From an uncultured Prevotellaceae bacterium (GTDB lineage: Bacteria; Bacteroidota; Bacteroidia; Bacteroidales; Bacteroidaceae), in contig CAMKSE010000001.1 of assembly GCA_946415365.1 (NCBI GenBank), positions 248,001-312,000 of the forward strand: DNA of 64,000 nucleotides. Reading direction: 5' to 3'. Below the pieces are notes generated by a model that saw only the letters and a program-made list of their open reading frames with translations, did no database searches and was not told where the DNA came from. The position numbers and the translations under genes were made by a program. Shown piece by piece: positions 15,601 through 25,000 of this stretch (position 1 is the first letter of the stretch; the number at the start of each line of letters is the position of its first letter).

Positions 15601-17057
15601 GAGAACAAAGGCTTGGCACCATCCTTCCACCATGTCTGTCCTGGCGTCCACTGTGTACCCCACATACCGAACGACATGCCAGGCTTGGCATTCACCCAAG
15701 GATTGTGTGCGCCAGCATGCAGCATCAGCTTGTTAATGCCACGGCAGAAAGCCGAGTCGGCGATGGCTTTCAGCCGTGCTGGATCATCTTTCCACGCATA
15801 TAGGGGCCAGCAGGTGAATCCCTCTGCATAGACGATTTCGTGTCCTGCCCGTCTTGTCGCATCCACCACCCTCGGTACGTCATTCCATCCCCAGTTAGTG
15901 GGGTTGGTCCAGAACTCGGCACTAATGGGATCATCTACCGCCAGCTGCTTGCAGATTTTTTCCGTATTGATAGGATTGAAGCGACCGCTCCCTCCCCCAG
16001 TTCCGTAGGGCTGTACCAATAGCTGCAGGCCATGCTCATGCGCCAACTGGCTCATATAACCGTAATAATGCTCGGCAAACAGGTCGGTAACCGTTTCACG
16101 CCAGTCATTCAGAAACTTCTTGCTGCTCGCTTTGTTGTCGATAGTCATCCCCGCAGCCACGGGCAACCAAGTCAACATGTCGTAGCCACGCCGTTTCTGA
16201 AATTCCCTAGGCATCGCTGAGGTCCAGTCCTGACCACCAGCCTCATAGCTGTCAATTTCCAATCGTTGGAATGTCTTCCCAATTTCATCGCCAGCCAGAC
16301 TTATTAAGATAGAGGGATAAGACTCCCAGAAATGCCTGATTGCCTCACGGTTCATTTTGTCACACTCCAATCCAACACCACTCTCTGGCGACGTAGCCAC
16401 ATTGGTTTTCCCGTTGGGTGTATGCCCGAAACGATAGATCCTCCAACGTCCTTGAGGCATCTTCCAATGCAGTATGCCCTTGCTGTCCATCTTGCCAGTC
16501 AGATTCCTGATCGAACTCATCGGCACGCTGTCCTGATCGGGGACAGCTATCACTGCCACATCCCGATAATAACTATACTGTGGCTCTGTCTTTGGCATGA
16601 TGAGACGAGTGCGACTCCTGCCTGAAGCTACCGTCGTGCTCCACACTAGCTTCTGCATGGCATATTCCGGTTTGACTGTCGGATAGGCACTCGATGACCA
16701 TCCAGGACAGTTATGTGTGCCGAACGACAAGCCCAGCCGACGGCACTCGTCGATGGCAAAGCGCATCAGTCGTTGCCATCTCTCAGAACCGATGGCATTG
16801 GTGGTGTCCTTGGCGAGACCCTGCATAGGGCCTCCCACCTGAAAGTTCTGCACACCACCAATACCCGCCTCCTTGTAGGCTTCCAGATCGGCAGTGATTC
16901 CCTCTCTCGAGACGAGTCCGTCCATCCACTGCCATATCATGAGCGGTTTCGCCTCTGCTGGAGGATTCCTGAATGCCTCCTCCATGGTCTGACCCTCTGC
17001 CCCTATGCCTGCCAGAAACAGGATACTCATCATCAAATATCGTATCGTCATCGCCAT
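12633..17057 (-). CDS. Three-enzyme fusion: GH106 - alpha/beta-hydrolase esterase - GH43
   Basis: This 1474-residue exported protein carries three enzyme modules. After a signal peptide (about 1-22), residues 24-800 match GH106 alpha-L-rhamnosidases (PLMIWQWMDGLVSREGITAD, AGIGGVQ), including a galactose-binding-like domain near 640-720. Residues 805-1050 are an alpha/beta hydrolase like cinnamoyl/feruloyl esterases, with HGFNGSHHFGRS and the triad S923 (GSSQGG), D1009 (GDADP) and H1037 (NAGHGF). Residues 1057-1370 resemble GH43 of the subfamily 24/34 type (NAHGAGIT, WDMGVFQDD, GESPAMF), which includes exo-galactanases. The last 100 residues look like a jelly-roll binding module. The frame is uninterrupted and all catalytic motifs seem intact, so it is a real fusion. 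It suggests attack on a rhamnose- and galactose-containing, acylated plant glycan. Confidence 0.85.
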   Translation of the reverse strand: MAMTIRYLMMSILFLAGIGAEGQTMEEAFRNPPAEAKPLMIWQWMDGLVSREGITADLEAYKEAGIGGVQNFQVGGPMQGLAKDTTNAIGSERWQRLMRFAIDECRRLGLSFGTHNCPGWSSSAYPTVKPEYAMQKLVWSTTVASGRSRTRLIMPKTEPQYSYYRDVAVIAVPDQDSVPMSSIRNLTGKMDSKGILHWKMPQGRWRIYRFGHTPNGKTNVATSPESGVGLECDKMNREAIRHFWESYPSILISLAGDEIGKTFQRLEIDSYEAGGQDWTSAMPREFQKRRGYDMLTWLPVAAGMTIDNKASSKKFLNDWRETVTDLFAEHYYGYMSQLAHEHGLQLLVQPYGTGGGSGRFNPINTEKICKQLAVDDPISAEFWTNPTNWGWNDVPRVVDATRRAGHEIVYAEGFTCWPLYAWKDDPARLKAIADSAFCRGINKLMLHAGAHNPWVNAKPGMSFGMWGTQWTPGQTWWKDGAKPLFSYFARCQALLQRGVYVDDFKSRDASLTTDAHSIHWIHRRDGETDIYFVANTKDSTLMPHVTITGTGRLPEVWDPETGNMSEAEIWKMADGKTQVTLNLTTRRAVFLVFRNPTTETGSAKESFSDDITDTIPITGTWTVGFDEDKVVEWPSLMPWNESIDSDIKYFSGTAHYEQHLYLNELDRHYRYILDLGEVKNLATVRVNGKVCGTLWRPPFTIDITEALLGGDNLLKVDVTNLWVNRMVGDEQEPDDVEWSEPVAFGAAPNSPTIGRFMKEVPEWLSQGQPRPSKRKAVVSFKFFEKDTPLLRSGLIGPVVLKKTAVLAQQPSVENELWIKYGKHPIYGVLSTPVNGQKKHPIVIVAHGFNGSHHFGRSYFKMLNEMGYMCYTFDFPCGGTGSRTDNNTVNMSVIDEQKALETIVRYFKSHSDVDKKNIVLLGSSQGGLIAALTAASLQKDISKLILEFPALCIPDNWNSRYPQVSDIPDTTKVWQVPIGRQFFTELRNMDPYQAVEAYRRPVLIIHGDADPVVPIDYSRRAVKLYKDARLLEIPNAGHGFGAEDFQRSLACIRQFLCPSRHAVINGVPWYDQHGNVVNAHGAGITYDNGRYWLFGEYKSDSTNAFPGFSCYSSSDLATWRFERVVLPVQKNGILGPQRVGERVKVMKCPKTGQYVMLMHTDAMDYNDPHIGIATSPAINGEYQLKGTLQYKGKPIKQWDMGVFQDDDGTGYLLIHHGPIYRLSNDYLSVDTMVARVEGMGESPAMFKKDGIYYLLTSNLTSWERNDNYYFTAPSPAGPWTRQGNFCPEGSLTWNSQTTFVMKLPDGTPMYMGDRWSYPHQASAATYVWLPLQTNGVRLSIPAYWNAWDVRTIAPVDPLKECLKTQVNFSSNDIGAKTTIPFKGRRIFVTGEANAHGGYAKLTIRNQKGKVCVTTLIDFYAKMPEQGIRYASPILPMDEYELVIEVTGDRSNWTDKRHNLYGTDGCFVNVLAVYNE

Positions 17058-17068
17058 TTTTCAGAAAA

Positions 17069-17103
17069 AGAAGGGACAGGAGGTTGAAGGTCCTGCCCCT
17101 TCT
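17069..17103 (-). terminator. Hairpin between susD and the fusion enzyme gene
   Basis: On the minus strand GAAGGGGCAGGA pairs with TCCTGTCCCTTC across a 9-nt loop with one mismatch, and TTTTTC follows just before the ATG at 17057. It may attenuate or process the message, so that SusCD is made in excess over the enzymes. Confidence 0.6.
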
Positions 17104-17179
17104 CACTAACAATTAACATTAACTAAAACTAATAACGTGAAAAATAACAACTTATTATGAATAATGATGCTAATTCTTA

Positions 17180-18694
17180 TTAATATCCAGGGTTCTGTTC
17201 AAGGATTCCATTTGACTCCGTAATGGCAAACTGTGGAATGGGGAACAGCACTTGATAGTCCTGAGCATTATTGCCACGCTCACGAGCCAGTTTTATATAC
17301 ACCCCGTGGCGGATCAGGTCTTGACGACGCATGCCCTCACCAAATAGTTCATGACCACGTTCCAGCAGCAGATAGTCGCGGAATGCCTCTTTACTGGCAG
17401 TTGCCGATGCGGGAATCTCCACACCAGCTCGGTCGGTCACCTGCTTCAGAGCCTGAACAGCCTCGGCACTCGGACCGTTCAGTTCATTCTCGGCTTCAGC
17501 AAACGACAACAGGACTTCTGCATAGCGGAGCACGGGCTGGGCTGTCTGTGTTCCCCAGTTGGCAAACTGTGTGTCCATAAACTTGATGGGTATCGGTCCC
17601 ACCATCCCATTCTCACGGTTCACGCGTTGACCATTAGAATTGTCATACTCACAGAGTATCACATCCTTACGGGTATCGTTCGGCTCAAATGTATCGTAGA
17701 ATTCCCACCGCATGCAATAGGCTTTCCACCCAGAGAAATAAGTATCCTCTGTGCCGCGGATATACGATCGTCCCTGGTGGTTATAGCCACGCTTGAAGTC
17801 GTTAGGAAGCGTTTCCGTCACGTAATAGTTGTCCGATGCAGTGTTGGCAGGCACAGCCCAGATGAGCTCATCATTGACGGCCGAAGCGAACACGCGCTCA
17901 TAGCTGTCAAGCAGTCGGTAGCCCATGCCCATCAGCGTCTGTGCCGTAGCCTTGGCCTGCTGCCAGTTCTTCTCATGCATGTAAAGACGAAGTTTGATGC
18001 CATATGCTATTGCCTTTGACATCCGTCCCCACTCGTCGGGATTATCATTATACCTGTCTGGCAGCGAAACCGTGGCAAGTGCGTCGTTCAGGTCTTTCTC
18101 TATATACCCAATATAAGTTTCACTCGACGGACGCGGTTCGATTTCATTATTCATCAGAGTCGAAGGATCGAGTTTCACATTCAGCGGGCCAAAGAAGTCG
18201 AACAATGTGTACATATAGAATGCGCGCAATATCTTTGCTTCAGCGATATAGCGAGAACGGATAACTTCAGTAGCTCCGTTACTGTTTTCCATTTGGTTGA
18301 TGACATCGGTAGCACGGGCCACAAAGCGAAGCACGTTATAGGTAGTGCTGATGGCTCCATTTGTCGATGGTCCCACATTGAACTCGGCGTATGGATGAGT
18401 GGAATAGGATCGCATCACGTCACCGGTAATCAGACTTGCCGAGAAATAAGAGCTCATGTCTGCATTAAACAACGACGTGTACCAGCCGCCCGTACCGCCA
18501 TCGCTGTATCCCCAGTTGGTAGTTAGGGGCAGGTAGAGACCTGTTACAGCTGCATCGAAGTCACCTTCGGTCTTGAAGAAATTACTTGGCGACATATCCG
18601 TGAAGTTCTTTGTCTCTAGCGTGTCCTCACACGAAGTGAGCAGAGTCACCATTGCTGTTGCGCACATCATGGCGCCTATTATGATCTTTTTCAT
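17180..18694 (-). CDS. susD: SusD/RagB-family surface glycan-binding lipoprotein
   Basis: This 504-residue protein is a SusD homologue. It has a lipoprotein signal peptide ending in LLTSC with C22 as the lipidated residue. The SusD N-terminal region follows (SPSNFFKTEGDFDAAVTGLY), then TPR-type helices and the C-terminal RagB block (RYAEVLLSFAEAENEL, LLLERGHELFGEGMRRQDLIRHG). It forms the lid on the SusC transporter at the cell surface and captures oligosaccharides. It lies 12 bp after susC, and the normal family length supports an intact gene. Confidence 0.95.
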   Translation of the reverse strand: MKKIIIGAMMCATAMVTLLTSCEDTLETKNFTDMSPSNFFKTEGDFDAAVTGLYLPLTTNWGYSDGGTGGWYTSLFNADMSSYFSASLITGDVMRSYSTHPYAEFNVGPSTNGAISTTYNVLRFVARATDVINQMENSNGATEVIRSRYIAEAKILRAFYMYTLFDFFGPLNVKLDPSTLMNNEIEPRPSSETYIGYIEKDLNDALATVSLPDRYNDNPDEWGRMSKAIAYGIKLRLYMHEKNWQQAKATAQTLMGMGYRLLDSYERVFASAVNDELIWAVPANTASDNYYVTETLPNDFKRGYNHQGRSYIRGTEDTYFSGWKAYCMRWEFYDTFEPNDTRKDVILCEYDNSNGQRVNRENGMVGPIPIKFMDTQFANWGTQTAQPVLRYAEVLLSFAEAENELNGPSAEAVQALKQVTDRAGVEIPASATASKEAFRDYLLLERGHELFGEGMRRQDLIRHGVYIKLARERGNNAQDYQVLFPIPQFAITESNGILEQNPGY

Positions 18695-18706
18695 ATTCTG
18701 TCTGAG

Positions 18707-21700
18707 TTAAAAGTTAAGATTAAATCCGAATGAGAGCGACAAAGCCTGAGGATAGGGATTGCCCGTTGAGAGTTCCGGATCAAAGCCGTCGTATCCGGTG
18801 AATGTAGCCACATTCTGGGCATCTACGAAGAAGCGGGCACCACGGATGAAGTTGCTCTTCAGGAAAACGCTTTGTGGCAACGTGTAGCCCAGGGTGATAT
18901 TCTTCAGCTTGACGTAGCTGCCATCTTGTAGATAGAAATCGTTGGCGCCCGACGGATTCTTGCTGTCCAGCGGGTTTGTTGCCACGCCAGGCATCCATCC
19001 CTGTCCATTCTGACTGTTCCACACCTCTGTCATCACGCTGGTATAAGTATTGCTGGGCGCATTCCCTCGGTTACCAAGGTTATCGGCCACGGGAATCTGC
19101 CCGTAAGTCCTGCCAGTACCACTGTTGTAAGTGCCGATATACTTCTTGAAGCCCAGTGCGCTATAGAGATAGATATTAAGGTCGAAGCCCTTCCAGCTCC
19201 AGGTATTGCCGAAGCCGATCATCCAGCGAGGCGTACTATTACCCAACTTCACAACATCCTTGGCATCGAGTTGGCCGTCACCATTCAGATCCACGTACTT
19301 CACGTTACCCACATTGGCATTCGGCATATACGAGGGGATCTCGCTCTTGCTACGGATGATGCCATCAGTCTTCCAGCCATAGATGGCGTCGATCTCACCT
19401 TTCTCGTCGATATACTCCGCCAGAGCTACTTCCGGGTTACGCTCCACCCAACTGGCCTTGAAATAGGATACGTTTAGCGTGGTCTCCCACTTAAAGGTCT
19501 TGCTGTTCAGATTGTCGCTGTTCAGGGAGAACTCAAAGCCCTCGCTCTTGGTTTCGCCGATATTGGCAGCCACGCGCCCCACGGCATTGTTTGAGGGCAG
19601 TGTCTGATAGTCGAGCAGATCCTTTACGCCACGATGGAAGAATTCGATAGAGCCATTGATGCGCTGGTTGAATAGTCCATAGTCGATACCGATGTTCAGT
19701 GTGTAGTCGGTTTCCCATTTCAGTTCCGGATTCTCTATCTGGGTAAGCATCAGGCCAGTGTGCATCGTAGAGCCGATCAGGAAGTTATAGCCCGAACGGT
19801 AAAGCGACTGCGAGTTGGTGCCCAGGACATTCTCATTACCCGTAGCACCGTAGCCCACCCTGAGTTTCAGGTTGCTGACGGCCTTGGCACTCTGCATAAA
19901 GGCCTCCTCACTCAGTCGCCAGGCGACAGAAGCACTGGGGAAGAAACCCCACTTCTTGTTTTCAGCGAAATAGCTCGAACCGTCACGACGGGCAGTGATG
20001 GTCACGATATAACGATCCTTATACGAATAGTTAGCACGGAAGAATTGTGACAGCTTCGTGCGCTCTGCAAAGTAGGAGCTGATACCCTCTTTATCCTTAT
20101 CACTCGCTATGCCAACATTATTGTAGCCAAAGGCATCTGTAAAGAAATTGGAACCCGTAAGTCCGAAGCTCTCGCTGGTGGTCCTATAGTAACCGGCACC
20201 CAATACCGCCGACACATGATGCACTTCACCAAACGTCTTGTCGTAGTTCAGATACGACTCAATACTGGCATTTACCACCTTTGATTGTCCCAGACTGGCC
20301 ATACCCTCCTGAGCATTCACATTATTCGCGTGCTTAGGGATAAAGAACTTTCTGACAGATGTCTGCGTGTCATAGCCACCCACGCCCCTCAGCGTTAGCC
20401 CGTCCATCAACTTCAGGTCGAAAGAGGGCGCGATGAATACGCGCTCCGTCGTGGTCTTATCCTCTATCTCACAATAAGATACCGGGTTCGTGTAGAGTTT
20501 ATTATAGCTCTTGTTATAATTGCCGTTCTCGTCCATCACGGCAATGTCCGGCGCATAGTCAATGAGTCGCATGATCATGTTATCGCCATTACCGCCCGTA
20601 CCTACGGAGGTGCTGTTGGCATTCACATTCGAGTAGCTGAACTTAATACCCGCCTTGAAGATTCTCGAGAACTCCTGATCCAGATTCAGTCGGAGGTTAT
20701 GGCGCTTCAAGCCCGACTGTTTCAAAATACCCTGATTATCGTAATAATTGTAAGAGAAGTAATACTTCGTCTTGTCTGTTCCACCATTGACAGATACGTT
20801 CTGATCAATCACATACCCCGTTCTCGACACCTCGTCAATCCACTTGGTATCTGCCTCATAGCCATCCACGTTGTCGAATACGGGCTGATAGCCACTGAGG
20901 TCTTCGGGGTTGTCGCCATACACACCCATCTTATTATTATAAAGGTAATACTCCTTTGTCCAGAAGTTGGCCTGCTCTCTGAACTGTCGGGCATTGAGCA
21001 CCTCGGGGTATTTCTTCATCAGCTGAGCCGTGAAAACACTACGATATTCCACCTTCGGTTTGCCCGACTTTCCGTTCTTGGTTGTAATCAGTACGACACC
21101 GTTAGCAGCCGAAGCACCATAGATGGCAGCCGCCGAAGCATCCTTCAACACCTCAATGCTCTCAATGTCATTAGGATTGATCGTATTCAGCGGGTCACGA
21201 TCCACGCCAGCCATATAGTCATATCCCGGTGTGCTGATGCCTGGCGTTGCCGACGAGTTGGTCTGGATAGGAACGCCGTCGATTACATAGAGCGGGGCAT
21301 TGCTACCATGAGGCGATGCTGCCCCACGGATATTGATAGAGATACCCGCACCAGGCTGAGCAGAGCTCTGTGTAGCCGACATACCCGTAACGCGACCTTG
21401 TAGCATCTGACTCACGCTAGTACTGCTGACGGAATTCAGCTGATCACCATTGACAGAAGCCACGGCGCCAGTGATGTCCTTTCTGCGCGACGTACCATAA
21501 CCGATCACCACCACTTCATCCAGCCCATTGGCCTCCTCTTCAAGCGTGATGTGCATAGGCGCATTCGTAGGCTTAATGTCCTGCGACTTATAGCCGATGT
21601 AAGAAACAGAAATCATGGTTCCCTGCCCCACCTGAAGCGAGAAGCGCCCTTGCAGGTCAGTTACCGTGGCATTCTTTGTCCCTTTTTCCACTACTGTGGC

Positions 21701-21820
21701 TCCGATGACGGGGACACCGTCCCGATCGGCCACGACACCACTGGCCTTTTGGTTTTGTGCCATGGTCACCATACTGCAGATGGTGAACAAAGCCAAGAAG
21801 AATAATTTTGTTTTACTCAT
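18707..21820 (-). CDS. susC: SusC/RagA-family TonB-dependent outer-membrane transporter
   Basis: This 1037-residue protein has a signal peptide (MSKTKLFFLALFTICSMVTM), a carboxypeptidase-like regulatory domain (ASGVVADRDGVPVIGATVVEKG), a plug with LDEVVVIGYGTSRRKDITG and the SusC signature region (DIESIEVLKDASAAAIYGASAANG), then the beta-barrel ending in phenylalanine (LSFGFNLNF). It imports oligosaccharides across the outer membrane with TonB energy. It is the first gene of the PUL operon, with its -7 box at 21882-21875. A divergent hybrid regulator lies 208 bp away. Confidence 0.95.
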   Translation of the reverse strand: MSKTKLFFLALFTICSMVTMAQNQKASGVVADRDGVPVIGATVVEKGTKNATVTDLQGRFSLQVGQGTMISVSYIGYKSQDIKPTNAPMHITLEEEANGLDEVVVIGYGTSRRKDITGAVASVNGDQLNSVSSTSVSQMLQGRVTGMSATQSSAQPGAGISINIRGAASPHGSNAPLYVIDGVPIQTNSSATPGISTPGYDYMAGVDRDPLNTINPNDIESIEVLKDASAAAIYGASAANGVVLITTKNGKSGKPKVEYRSVFTAQLMKKYPEVLNARQFREQANFWTKEYYLYNNKMGVYGDNPEDLSGYQPVFDNVDGYEADTKWIDEVSRTGYVIDQNVSVNGGTDKTKYYFSYNYYDNQGILKQSGLKRHNLRLNLDQEFSRIFKAGIKFSYSNVNANSTSVGTGGNGDNMIMRLIDYAPDIAVMDENGNYNKSYNKLYTNPVSYCEIEDKTTTERVFIAPSFDLKLMDGLTLRGVGGYDTQTSVRKFFIPKHANNVNAQEGMASLGQSKVVNASIESYLNYDKTFGEVHHVSAVLGAGYYRTTSESFGLTGSNFFTDAFGYNNVGIASDKDKEGISSYFAERTKLSQFFRANYSYKDRYIVTITARRDGSSYFAENKKWGFFPSASVAWRLSEEAFMQSAKAVSNLKLRVGYGATGNENVLGTNSQSLYRSGYNFLIGSTMHTGLMLTQIENPELKWETDYTLNIGIDYGLFNQRINGSIEFFHRGVKDLLDYQTLPSNNAVGRVAANIGETKSEGFEFSLNSDNLNSKTFKWETTLNVSYFKASWVERNPEVALAEYIDEKGEIDAIYGWKTDGIIRSKSEIPSYMPNANVGNVKYVDLNGDGQLDAKDVVKLGNSTPRWMIGFGNTWSWKGFDLNIYLYSALGFKKYIGTYNSGTGRTYGQIPVADNLGNRGNAPSNTYTSVMTEVWNSQNGQGWMPGVATNPLDSKNPSGANDFYLQDGSYVKLKNITLGYTLPQSVFLKSNFIRGARFFVDAQNVATFTGYDGFDPELSTGNPYPQALSLSFGFNLNF

Positions 21821-21874
21821 GTTAAAAATGTTTTTAGTTAATATTTGAGTTATCTCTCAGTTTGATTCCGGCTG

Positions 21875-21882
21875 CAAAGTTA
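21875..21882 (-). promoter_or_regulatory. -7 box of the susC operon
   Basis: On the minus strand this reads TAACTTTG, a full -7 match, 55 bp upstream of the susC ATG. The region between it and the regulator gene must contain the HTCS operator, but I could not single out a direct repeat. Confidence 0.7.
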
Positions 21883-21999
21883 GGGTGTTTTCCAGAAACA
21901 GGCTTGTCTATGCCGTTCATTAGCTTTCACTATTTGTGCAAAGTGAGGTTTCACACTATTTTTCTTTTATAATTATATAGGTATATGAGGATTATTTTG

Positions 22000-22007
22000 T
22001 AAGTTTG
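22000..22007 (+). promoter_or_regulatory. -7 box of the hybrid two-component system gene
   Basis: TAAGTTTG lies 21 bp upstream of the ATG at 22029, which gives a leader of roughly 15 nt. It also argues against an in-frame ATG at 22005. Confidence 0.65.
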
Positions 22008-22028
22008 CACCAGAAAAAGAACTCTACT

Positions 22029-25000
22029 ATGCAACTGAAGACAATTCTTCTACTTATCATTTCACTATCACTAAGCCATCCGTCCAAAGGCTGGCTAGCT
22101 AACGAATACGTATTAACCGAACTGCCCACCCAGCAACAATTGCCAGTGGCCAATGTCCACTGCATCTATCAGGACAGGGAGGGATTTATCTGGTATGGAA
22201 CCCGGGGAGGAGGCTTGTGCCGTGACAATGGCTATCATATTGATGTCTTTCGCTCCGACCGCAATCATCCCGACTTGATCGGTGCAAGTAATGATATTAC
22301 AAGTCTGGCAGGCGATTTCCACAATCATATCCTTTTCTCCACGAAGGAGGGTCTTTATATGCTCGACAAAAACGACTACACCATCCATGTCGTCGATCAG
22401 CAACTGGCGGGCAAATCCGCAGGGCCCATATTAGTGGCATCCGATAGTACCGTCTGGGTTTGTTCTTCAAAACAGGTCTATCATTATGACCAGCATCTGC
22501 ACCTCATGGCAACCATCCCATCGAAATGGAAGGGTCAGGATGCATGGGCGTCGCGCATCATGCAGGATAGTCGCGGCAGAATATGGGTGACACAATGGAA
22601 TGGTGGCGTAGTGATGTACAATCGAGCCGCCCGACGGTTCGAAGAGCAATACTGGGAAGAGAGCATCCCTCCAGCCGACTTAGTGGAAGACCCTACGGGC
22701 CACGGCTTCTGGATAGGCACATGGGGGAAAGGTATCATGCACTACGACCCCGATCATCGCCGGGCGACAACATTCCCCAGCACATACGGCGATGCCAACA
22801 CCTCACTGACCATCCATCTCGTCGGCGACACCTCCTCCCCACGGCTATGGGCGTCAACGATGTATGGTCTACGCGCCTACGACATCATAGACGGCAGTCT
22901 GCACCCCGTAAGTCTGGGCGGTATCTTGCCTGAGGGCATGAGCGTCATCGACAACACGGCCTTCGATAACAATGGTAACCTCTGGGTTTCAGGATTCTCG
23001 CCCCACACGTTTATCCTGTCACATCCCGACACGAGCATCATGAAAGCCGACCTCTCGTCTGTCAGGAAGCAGTTGCACAACCGCCCCTTCATACGCAACA
23101 CCGTGAAAGAGGGCGAAAACATCTGGTTGGGGCAGGATCGCGAACCTATCGCACTCTATCTGCCAAAGGCTGGGACCATTGTTTTCGACAAGAATGTGAG
23201 TACCATCTCCCGCCCCAGCGTAACGGATTTCTGCAAGCGTCAAGACGGACAGGGCATCTGGGGTAAAGAGCAGAATCAGCTCTATTACCTCTGGTACGAC
23301 GGGCATACAGTCCAGTCACGGGTAGAAACCAAGGCACGAGGCAACATCAACTGCATTCTCGATGTTGGCGACGGTGAGGTTTACATTGGCCATCAAGAAG
23401 GTATTGACATCTACCATACTACGGCCAAGATGATCAGTTCGCTCCCTATTTCAGCCAAACAGGTCGTGGCTATATTAAAAGCCCGCGACGGTAATCTATA
23501 TTATGCCTCCGACGAGAACCACCTGACATGCTATAACCCGAGACAAGGCAAACGGATGATTTTGGTGAAAAGCGAGATTACCGATCTGGCCGAAGACAGC
23601 AAAGGATGTATCTGGGCATCAACCCGTCATGGCGACCTGCTATGCTATCATCCAGAAACCGGCAAGACCACTATCGACGGCAAAGGCAGCAATACCAACG
23701 GCGACAATATCAAACATATAGCTATTGATGCCAAGGGGCATCTCTGGCTGCTATCCGACCAGATGGTGAAAGAGTACAATCCCCGAAGCGGGGCCTATCG
23801 CATCTTCCGTTCATCCGACAAGGCTATCCAGATGGACTGTTTCCATCATGTTAAGGCCGAAGGCGACCATGTGACAATCGACGGTGCCGGAGGCATTCTC
23901 TACATCCAACCGTCGGCTAACATCGACCAACTCTCATCTGGAGCATCGCCCATCGTCACATCGGTCACCATCGACGGCATCCGTCGGATTATAGGCATGA
24001 ACAGCAAGCAACTTGACATCCGTCATGATGCGGTCAACATCGAGATACAATTCTCCACCCTCAACTATCTGCATGCCGACAAGGTTTCCTATGCCTATCG
24101 GCTCAGCTCCATCGATACCCAATGGCACTATCTGCCACAGGGCGTTAACAAGGCTACCTTCGTCCTGCTGCCCAAAGGCAACTACACGCTCGAATTGATG
24201 GCTACCGACGAGTACGGCTGCTGGGGACAGAGCGTCCATGCCCTCCAGCTCCACCGGCTGCCAGCCTGGTACGAGTCGTGGTGGGCCTATCTACTCTATC
24301 TGTTAACAGCCGTCCTGCTAATGGGCAGCATCACCCGCTACTATCTGAGACGCCAGAAGGAAAAGCAGCAACATCAGATGGATGTGCAACTGACAGAGAT
24401 GAAACTGCGCTTCTTTACGAACATCAGCCACGAACTGCGTACCCCACTCACACTCATACTCACGCCGTTGGAGAGCATGGTGAGGAAAATTGACCGCTGG
24501 CAACAAGAGGATCAGGAAGAGACACACCTCACCTTTATCAGCAATCAACTTATGATGATCCAGCGGAATGCCCAACGGCTGCTATCGCTTGTCAACAACC
24601 TTCTCGACTTCCGCAAACTGGAGATGGGGCAACAGAAACTGGAACTGACCAACGGCGACATCTTCGAGTTTGTCCGCACCGTCTGCGAAACATTCCGTCC
24701 CATATCCACCGAAAAAGGCATCGGCCTGGGATATGCCATTCCCAACGAACAGCTCTATATCAATTTCGACAGCCGCAAATTACAGCATATCTTATACAAT
24801 CTGCTCAGCAATGCCTTCAAGTTCACACCTGCAGGCGGCCAGATAGCAGTAAGCATAGCCAAGACTGATACAGAGTGGCTCAGCATCACCGTAAAGGATA
24901 CCGGATGCGGCATCCCCAGTCGCGACCTTCCACACATCTTCGACCGTTACTACCAAAGCAAGAACACGGCAGACCCTTCGGTGACCGGCACTGGAATCGG

